A DNA stretch of 14,587 bases from Flavobacterium psychrophilum (GTDB lineage: Bacteria; Bacteroidota; Bacteroidia; Flavobacteriales; Flavobacteriaceae). Shown one piece after another: positions 9,701 to 14,587 of the stretch. The stretch is taken from the NCBI GenBank assembly GCA_945869365.1, contig CAMBOW010000048.1, positions 1 through 14,587 on the forward strand. The letters are read 5' to 3'. The stretch's first letter is position 1, and every line of letters begins with the position of its first letter. The translations under genes were made by a program, and so were the position numbers. The notes under the pieces are model-generated. The model ran no database searches. It was not told where the DNA came from and worked only from the letters and a program-made list of their open reading frames with translations.

Positions 9701-11216
9701 CGTAATCTACCACCGCATGAAAATCATAGGCAATTTCTTTTTTGTTTAGGTTTACCGATCCCATAAAATCCAAAAACAAGTTGGTGTCGTTTACAATGAG
9801 TTTGCCTGTAAAGATTGGATTTTTAAATCGGCCGTCGATTTGAATGTTTGAATACTGGTACTTATTAAAATTCAATTGCGTGATGTCTCCTTCAAATTTG
9901 GTATTCAACTGTTTAATTTCGAAACCACTGCCATCTACTTTCACGTTGAGCGAAACTTTTCCTACATCGCTGCGTTGCAATAGTTCGCCCAAATCAAATT
10001 GCGTCAAACCAACCAATCCTTTGTAGTTTGCTTTTTCTATCTGCAGTAAGTTGTCCATGGTAAAATTGGCTTTGGCCAAGCCCAATTTGGATTGAATGCT
10101 GCAATTGGCTTTTAAGGAATTGGCAGTGAGTTCGGTAGTTCCCTGCACTTGGAAAGTGCCAAATCGGCTCATAACAGGCGGTAGACTTTCACCTAAAACA
10201 TTGGGCAACAAGGCCGTCAAAGTGCTGTAATTGCTAGTTAAATTGGTAAAATCGCCTTTTATATAGAAAGGTTCATTGGGGCCACCAAACACGTTTTTGA
10301 ACACAATATCCCCGGAAATTAACGAACCATTTCCGTCGGTGACACGCAATTTACGAAAGGTTAAGTTGTTGAGTGTTCCGGTAATGTTGCCTTTCAGGGT
10401 AAAGTTTTTGCCTTTGGCCAATTCGTCATAAAAATAACGAATATCATCGCTTGCCAATGAGGCTTGGTCTATGTTAAAGAAAAAACGCACCCGGTTGTTG
10501 AAATCTGAAAAATCATCTAAAGTATAGTTGAGCGTTACATCGCCTTTGTATAACGAATGTGGTGTAATAAGATCTATATTTTGCAAACGGATTTGCTCTT
10601 TGGTATAACTAAATTGTGTCGATGCATTTTTGACATACAAGCCTCGGTAATCCAAAAAAGACAATTTTTCAATTGCGGTCGTTACATTTGACCCCAGGAT
10701 TTTAAATTGGCTCATTTCCCCATTTATTTGAGAGAATTCGGCAACACGTGAATCTTGGAAATTTAAATCCAAATACAAAAACCGCCCGTTGGTTAAGAAG
10801 GCATTCTCGGCAGTCATTAAAAAAGAATTGGTAGAAGGTGAGCCGTCGTCAAAGGCATCAATAAAGCGATCTAGGTTGGAGAAGTTGTCGCCCTTATAGG
10901 TTTTCATTTGCAAATACAAGCCATCCACGCGCAGATCGCCAAATATCAAATCGGATTTGTCAATTAATTTTCTAAAATCGAGTATAGAGGTAGCAATGCG
11001 ATTGGCATAAATTAAGGTGTCTTTATGCTCGTCTAAAATCAAAACATTCTTGAGTTTGATGTCGCCAAATAAGGTAACAGCGGCTTGATCAATACGGATA
11101 TTAGTGTGGTAATCGCGGTTAATGATATCGGTAAGATAATGAGCGATTTTGGTTTGAACCACAGGCAAGGTCAATGCTATTGCGCCTGACAACAAAGCGA
11201 ATACAAGCACTAACAA
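6753..11216 (-). CDS. tamB: Translocation/assembly module protein TamB (AsmA-like, DUF490 C-terminus)
   Basis: Very large (about 1490 aa) envelope protein of the AsmA/TamB superfamily. Relatives are anchored in the inner membrane and span the periplasm as a lipid-conducting beta-groove or translocation partner of a TamA/BamA-type barrel. The N-terminus is a single hydrophobic anchor (LVLVFALLSGAIALTLP) followed by VQTKIAHYL, typical of TamB. The middle is repetitive amphipathic beta-strand sequence. The DUF490 domain covers about residues 1000-1430, including WGDFQAYEGTYNFRYGG (near 1165), SLNLEAVYTT, ILLSTGGFLS (near 1285) and the terminal YEVNFETFKELLYKIF. It ends in an acidic, proline-containing tail. 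The start is uncertain: 11216 is a TTG, no ATG or GTG occurs between it and the in-frame stop at 11262-11264, and the 15 codons in between encode a plausible basic leader (KRPYKILFRF). tsaD diverges across a short gap. Confidence 0.85.
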   Translation of the reverse strand: MLVLVFALLSGAIALTLPVVQTKIAHYLTDIINRDYHTNIRIDQAAVTLFGDIKLKNVLILDEHKDTLIYANRIATSILDFRKLIDKSDLIFGDLRVDGLYLQMKTYKGDNFSNLDRFIDAFDDGSPSTNSFLMTAENAFLTNGRFLYLDLNFQDSRVAEFSQINGEMSQFKILGSNVTTAIEKLSFLDYRGLYVKNASTQFSYTKEQIRLQNIDLITPHSLYKGDVTLNYTLDDFSDFNNRVRFFFNIDQASLASDDIRYFYDELAKGKNFTLKGNITGTLNNLTFRKLRVTDGNGSLISGDIVFKNVFGGPNEPFYIKGDFTNLTSNYSTLTALLPNVLGESLPPVMSRFGTFQVQGTTELTANSLKANCSIQSKLGLAKANFTMDNLLQIEKANYKGLVGLTQFDLGELLQRSDVGKVSLNVKVDGSGFEIKQLNTKFEGDITQLNFNKYQYSNIQIDGRFKNPIFTGKLIVNDTNLFLDFMGSVNLNKKEIAYDFHAVVDYANLHELNFVTQDSISIFKGDIDIKLMGTSIDNLKGKVALSETSYQNKKDTYHFDDFSINSSFDEGGVRTIALESPDIINGSIQGKFQVDQLQPLLENALGSLYANYSPIKVKAGQYMKFDFTVYNKVIDVFYPGISVATNTDFKGNINADTNAFKLHFSSPEITAYTNTFNAINLQIDNKNPLFNAYIELDSIKTEQYKIRDFSLINVTLNDTLFVRSEFKGGDKGEDNYSLNLYHTINKLKQSIVGIQKSELKYKDFLWYLNEKDDSDNKVIFNQAFTEFSFDNLVLSHEDKQVSLNGTLSGKTDKDLFLNFTGVPIEKILPTIDDFSPKGNLNGSVNLKQIKGVYQPTANVSIDDLSINDIALGRLNVALSGDEELRKFNLLATIENKDVESFTAQGDFEVTTEKTNLNMDLNFNNFNLGVLSSFGGDIITNVRGLASGRSNISGSLSNLDINGRLFINKAGLRIPYLNVDYTIADEVVVDVTESNFYVSNATLSDKKYNTSGVLNGTIAHKNFSDWKFDLQINSKRLLALDTDYSEDAAYYGTAFMDGYALIKGPLDGLFIKVAAKSEKGTEVKIPISDAESTETNNALHFITKNEKYKLNKGPETIRNYNGIDLEFEFDITPDAEVEIVLDRNTGHGMKGKGFGSLLIKINTLGKFNMWGDFQAYEGTYNFRYGGLINKKFKVKKGGSITWEGDPMRASLNLEAVYTTNANPGVLIENASFNKKVQTDVVIGLKGNLSNPEPNFEINFPTVSTVLQSEIQTKLDDKDIRQKQALILLSTGGFLSVDGLNQASIKNNLYEKVGDLFGSVFNDNDGKFVMGVDIVSADKNPGAYTDGRVGVNFTTKLNERISINGKVGVPIGGVNESTIVGDLEIQYRVNEEGTLNLKVFNKENNVNYFVGEGVGYTQGVGISYEVNFETFKELLYKIFANQKVEKVSATQLQKEIQDSEMLPDFIHLNNQEKKNPEVTNPNSEAIPPDE

Positions 11217-11321
11217 AAAGCGAAAGAGTATTTTATATGGGCGTTTTATAGCTGCTAAATTTTAGTGTACCAACAAATTAAATTAACAATTGAAATGCAA
11301 CGGGCATTTGTAAAAAAAAGC

Positions 11322-11329
11322 TAATTTTG
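11322..11329 (+). promoter_or_regulatory. Probable -7 box of the tsaD operon promoter (TAATTTTG)
   Basis: Exact match to the Bacteroidota -7 consensus TAnnTTTG in the tamB-tsaD divergent gap. Transcription would start near 11335, giving a leader of about 64 nt before the tsaD ATG. A TTTG at 11307-11310 lies upstream, but its spacing (11 nt) is shorter than usual for a -33 element. Confidence 0.45.
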
Positions 11330-11398
11330 GCTACGTCGTAAAAATAACCATTTTTATGAGGAATTCTCAAATAAATTTCAAAAAATAGCCCCCACAAC

Positions 11399-12421
11399 AT
11401 GCACCCAACACCCGTGTATATATTAGCCATTGAAAGCTCCTGCGACGATACTGCTGCGGCTATATTAGCAAACGACAAAGTGCTATCAAATGTTGTGGCC
11501 AACCAATTGGTGCACCAACAATACGGTGGTGTTGTTCCCGAATTGGCTTCACGCGCGCACCAACAAAATATCGTTCCCGTAGTTGCCGCTGCGCTAGAAA
11601 AAGCGGGGATTACCAAAAACCAATTGAGTGCCATTGCATTTACGCAAGGTCCTGGTCTTATGGGGTCATTGTTGGTGGGCAGTTCTTTTGCCAAGTCGAT
11701 GGCGTTGGCGTTGCAGATTCCATTAATCGCGGTAAATCACATGCATGCCCATATTTTTGCTCATTTTATTGACGAGCCGGGTTTTGCAAAACCCACTTTC
11801 CCATTCTTAGCCCTCACGATTTCCGGCGGTCATACCCAAATTGTACGCGTAAAAAGTTTTACTGATTTAGAAATTATTGGCGAAACTACCGACGATGCAG
11901 TTGGTGAAGCTTTTGATAAAAGCGCCAAAATATTGGGCCTTCCCTACCCTGGCGGCCCCTTGGTTGACAAACACGCACAACAAGGAAACCCAAAAGCTTT
12001 TGTGTTTACTAAACCAAAAATTCCAAATTTAGATTTTAGTTTTTCGGGGCTTAAAACAGCCATTTTGTATTTTATTCAAAAAAATGTGGCTGAAAACCCC
12101 AACTTTATTACCGAACACCAAAACGACATTTGTGCTTCAATACAACACACCATTATAGAAATTTTGATGGATAAACTTAAAATTGCGGTGCAGCAAACAG
12201 GGATTACTCAGGTTGCCATTGGCGGGGGTGTTTCAGCCAATTCGGGTATTCGAGCAGCCTTGGTTTCGGCCGAAAAACAATACGGCTGGACCACCTACAT
12301 TCCCAAATTTGAATACACCACCGACAATGCCGCTATGATTGGCATCGTAGGCTATCAAAAGTACTTGAACCAGCAATTTGAATCTGCCGCAGTAGTTTCT
12401 AAAGCAAGAATTGATTTTTAA
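11399..12421 (+). CDS. tsaD: tRNA N6-adenosine threonylcarbamoyltransferase TsaD
   Basis: Transfers the threonylcarbamoyl group from threonylcarbamoyl-AMP to A37 of ANN-decoding tRNAs (t6A), working with TsaB and TsaE in the cytoplasm. The protein is 340 aa, the normal length of the Kae1/TsaD family. It has the ASKHA nucleotide-binding fold and the family metal site: ILAIESSCDDT at the N-terminus, VNHMHAHIFAHF with metal ligands His114 and His118, LTISGGHTQIV (about 138-148), DDAVGEAFDKSAKILGLPYPGGP, DFSFSGLKTAI, IGGGVSANSGIR and YTTDNAAMIG, which carries the C-terminal metal-binding Asp. The ATG at 11399 gives the standard short N-terminus; an upstream ATG at 11356 is out of frame and stops after ten codons. 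It is the first gene of a compact operon, with rsmE starting 1 nt after its stop. It should be essential or nearly so. Confidence 0.97.
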   Translation: MHPTPVYILAIESSCDDTAAAILANDKVLSNVVANQLVHQQYGGVVPELASRAHQQNIVPVVAAALEKAGITKNQLSAIAFTQGPGLMGSLLVGSSFAKSMALALQIPLIAVNHMHAHIFAHFIDEPGFAKPTFPFLALTISGGHTQIVRVKSFTDLEIIGETTDDAVGEAFDKSAKILGLPYPGGPLVDKHAQQGNPKAFVFTKPKIPNLDFSFSGLKTAILYFIQKNVAENPNFITEHQNDICASIQHTIIEILMDKLKIAVQQTGITQVAIGGGVSANSGIRAALVSAEKQYGWTTYIPKFEYTTDNAAMIGIVGYQKYLNQQFESAAVVSKARIDF

Positions 12422-12422
12422 G

Positions 12423-13127
12423 ATGCAATTATTCTACGACGCCACCCTTACTCCTGCCGATACCCTCTTTTCTTTTGACAAAGAAGAAAGCAAACACATT
12501 ATTAAAGTACTACGCAAAAAGGATGGTGATATTCTACATGTAACCAACGGATTAGGTTATTTATTTACTACCCAAATCACCTTGGCATCCGAGAAAAATT
12601 GTACCGTAAAAATTACAGCTATTGAGTTGCAAGAACCGCTTGGCTATCAGTTGCATTTGGCGGTAGCTCCTACCAAAATGAACGACCGTTTTGAATGGTT
12701 TTTAGAAAAGGCTACCGAGATTGGCATCGCCGAAATAACTCCTGTCTTGTGCGATCATGCCGAACGGAAACACATTAATTTGGAGCGTTTAGAAAAAGTA
12801 ATTGTTTCAGCCATGAAGCAATCCAATCAATGTTATTTGCCCAAAATTCATCCGTTTACGCCCTTTACTGCTTTTGTGAAAGCAGAACGAACTGGCCAAC
12901 TTTTTGTCGCGCATTGCGAAGAAACCGAACGCTTTTCACTCAAATCAAAGCTCAACCCGAATCAACAAACTACGATACTAATCGGACCCGAAGGTGATTT
13001 TTCTTCCTCCGAAATACAATTGGCCTTGCAACAAAAATACCAACCCGTTACATTGGGTTCAACCCGCTTGCGCACAGAAACTGCAGCGCTGGCAGCTTGC
13101 CACAGTGTAGCCTTTATCCATCAATAA
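12423..13127 (+). CDS. rsmE: 16S rRNA (uracil(1498)-N(3))-methyltransferase RsmE
   Basis: SPOUT-class methyltransferase that uses S-adenosylmethionine to make m3U1498 in helix 44 of 16S rRNA within the assembled 30S subunit. The 234-aa length fits the family. The N-terminal PUA-like RNA-binding domain (about 1-70) contains EESKHIIKVLRKKDGD. The C-terminal SPOUT knot has KATEIGIAEITPV (96-108), MKQSNQCYLP (131-140), IGPEGDFS (187-194) and LGSTRLRTETAA (211-222), the last two forming the SAM-binding trefoil knot. The ATG at 12423 is chosen because it matches the family N-terminus (QLFYD); an in-frame ATG at 12411 would overlap tsaD and add only MIFK. With 1 nt after tsaD and 2 nt before the next gene, translational coupling is likely. 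Confidence 0.96.
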   Translation: MQLFYDATLTPADTLFSFDKEESKHIIKVLRKKDGDILHVTNGLGYLFTTQITLASEKNCTVKITAIELQEPLGYQLHLAVAPTKMNDRFEWFLEKATEIGIAEITPVLCDHAERKHINLERLEKVIVSAMKQSNQCYLPKIHPFTPFTAFVKAERTGQLFVAHCEETERFSLKSKLNPNQQTTILIGPEGDFSSSEIQLALQQKYQPVTLGSTRLRTETAALAACHSVAFIHQ

Positions 13128-13129
13128 CT

Positions 13130-14587
13130 ATGAAAAAAATTGTACTCTTCGTCGCTTTACTTTCGCAAGTTGCTTTTGCTCAAACGCCCTTGGCTACCGT
13201 TACTGTAGAAAGTACCGGAGTGGTTTGTTCACCCGGACAATGCACATCGTTAACGGCCAACTATTTTGCCGGCAATGCCACCACTTCTTATACGGTGAGC
13301 AGCATTCCCTATGCGCCAACTTTCCCTTTTACAGGTGGTACTACCATTAATGCCAATGCAGATGATACCTGGTCTTCTGCTGTAAATCTGCCTTTTAGTT
13401 TTAGTTTTTTCAACGCCAATTATACCCAAATTTTAGTAGGTTCAAACGGCCTAATTACATTTGGTACCACCACCTATACTCCCAATGGATTTTGCAATTG
13501 GAATTTCAGTCAAACCATTCCCAATGCTACTTTTCCGGTAAAAAATGCGATTTATGGTGTGTACCAAGACACCAACATCGGTAGTCCGCCAGTGACTAAT
13601 CCGTTGATTCAAAACGTAAATTATTATGTGTTGGATTCGGGTGTAAATGCAGCACCAAACCGCGTATTTATAGCCAATTTTAATGAACTCCCCGCCTTTT
13701 CTTGTGATGCAACCAACGGACTTCAGACTTCACAAATTGTTTTGCACGAAACCACCAATATTATTGAAATTATTATCAACAAACGTACGCCTTGTACTAA
13801 CTGGATTTCCGGAAATGGATTGGTTGGGATTCAAAACAGTGCGGGGACTTTGGCTTATGTGCCGCCTGGAAGAAACACCGGAAGTTGGTCAGCCACCAAC
13901 GAAGCTTGGAGATTTACTCCTGCTGGCGCGTCAACTACCCAATTGAACTGGCAAATTAATGGGGTATTCATGAATTCTGCAGATAATCCCTTGCTCTATT
14001 GTCCGCAAGAAGATCAACAAATAGCAGCGGTGGTTGCCTACACCAATGGGACGCAAACCAATTACATTTCGGGTACAGTTGGGTATCCGCTATTGGCTCC
14101 CATGCCGGCATTTTCGGACCCTATGGATTTAACTATTTGCAGCACCGAAAACCCCATGCAAGTAGCCGATCTATCTGCCAATACTTCATTGATTTTGAAT
14201 AATTTATCTCCCGGCGATTTTGAAATTCGCTATTATGAAAATGCCGAAGACGCAGGTAATTTAACCAATAATTACATCCAAACACCCTCGGCGTATGAAC
14301 TTGATGCTAGCCGAATTATCTATGCCGCAATAGAATCCTATCAAACGGGCTGTGTGTATGTAAAACCTTTTCAAGTTACGCTAATTCCTTTTTTAACCTC
14401 GCCAACAGGACCTGGCACACAAAATTTTACTGCCGGGCAAACCTTAGCCGATTTAACAGTATTCGGAACCGGAATTGTATGGTATACTGCCCCAATAGGC
14501 GGAACCTCATTACCCAACACCACGCCCTTGACAGACAACAATACCTATTTTGCGGCTCAAAGCGTTGGCGGTTGCGAAAGTAGAAAC
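13130..14587 (+). CDS. Large secreted surface protein, probable T9SS substrate with Ig-like repeats; 3' end outside the window
   Basis: Open for all 486 visible codons from an ATG 2 nt after the rsmE stop; the frame runs off the right edge. Residues 1-17 (MKKIVLFVALLSQVAFA) form a clear signal peptide with likely cleavage before QTP. CSPGQC at 33-38 is followed by a beta-sandwich-like module to about residue 270 (SSIPYAPTFPFTGG, DDTWSSAVNLPFSFSFF, ILVGSNGLITF, AIYGVYQD, GLVGIQNSAG, EAWRFTP) that I recognise from large flavobacterial adhesin-like proteins. Further beta-rich sequence follows. From about 427 there is an Ig-like repeat unit (FTAGQTLADL, then IVWYTAPIGGTSLP, then TYFAAQSVGGCES) which in such proteins is often tandem. 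A type B type-IX sorting or gliding-associated C-terminal domain is expected but not visible. The signal peptide and frame are direct evidence; T9SS export and an adhesin role are inferences. Placement behind two RNA-modification genes is notable. Confidence 0.82.
   Translation, partial: MKKIVLFVALLSQVAFAQTPLATVTVESTGVVCSPGQCTSLTANYFAGNATTSYTVSSIPYAPTFPFTGGTTINANADDTWSSAVNLPFSFSFFNANYTQILVGSNGLITFGTTTYTPNGFCNWNFSQTIPNATFPVKNAIYGVYQDTNIGSPPVTNPLIQNVNYYVLDSGVNAAPNRVFIANFNELPAFSCDATNGLQTSQIVLHETTNIIEIIINKRTPCTNWISGNGLVGIQNSAGTLAYVPPGRNTGSWSATNEAWRFTPAGASTTQLNWQINGVFMNSADNPLLYCPQEDQQIAAVVAYTNGTQTNYISGTVGYPLLAPMPAFSDPMDLTICSTENPMQVADLSANTSLILNNLSPGDFEIRYYENAEDAGNLTNNYIQTPSAYELDASRIIYAAIESYQTGCVYVKPFQVTLIPFLTSPTGPGTQNFTAGQTLADLTVFGTGIVWYTAPIGGTSLPNTTPLTDNNTYFAAQSVGGCESRN

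Noticed and set aside
11278..11694. Minus-strand open frame of 138 codons antisense to tsaD and its leader
   Set aside because: It lies opposite a highly conserved gene, has low-complexity composition and no recognisable domain. It also ends just before tamB in a different frame, so it is not the missing tamB start.
13683..14202. Two plus-strand open frames inside the secreted-protein gene
   Set aside because: They are in another frame from the continuous 486-codon reading frame starting at 13130, which has a signal peptide and Ig-like motifs.

Overview
The window reads as ordinary, tightly packed chromosome from a member of the Bacteroidota, most likely Flavobacteriaceae and probably Flavobacterium or a close relative. 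The evidence is AT-rich DNA, A-rich rather than Shine-Dalgarno-like sequence before start codons, TAnnTTTG-type -7 boxes, Bacteroidota-style LptD and TamB proteins, and a surface protein of the kind exported by the type IX secretion system in gliding flavobacteria. The genus is an inference from protein style. I could not run a search.

Layout. Positions 1-370 (minus) hold the 5' part of a periplasmic N-acetylmuramoyl-L-alanine amidase gene. It diverges from lptD (517-3231, plus), an outer-membrane LPS-assembly barrel, followed 10 nt later by ridA (3242-3622, plus). Convergent to ridA, with only 4 nt between stop codons, lies a minus-strand group read from right to left: tamB (6753 to about 11216), pfkA (5629-6615), gap (4554-5555) and a BadF/BadG-type sugar kinase (3627-4478). 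A clear intrinsic terminator separates gap from the kinase. From 11399 a plus-strand unit begins, divergent from tamB: tsaD, rsmE 1 nt later, and after 2 nt more a large secreted protein that runs off the right edge.

Roles. Two themes are interleaved. One is envelope construction: amidase for peptidoglycan, LptD for LPS insertion, TamB for transport between inner and outer membranes, and a surface adhesin-like protein. The other is central metabolism and translation: phosphofructokinase, GAPDH, an amino-sugar-type kinase, RidA for imine detoxification, TsaD for tRNA t6A and RsmE for 16S rRNA m3U.

I found no tRNA, rRNA, CRISPR array, insertion sequence, phage gene or sign of recent transfer, and no gene-free stretch longer than about 180 nt. 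I see no new multi-gene system. The points most worth a second look are the missing ATG start of tamB, the secreted protein tightly coupled to tsaD-rsmE, the terminator just upstream of the kinase, and the inverted repeat between the amidase and lptD.
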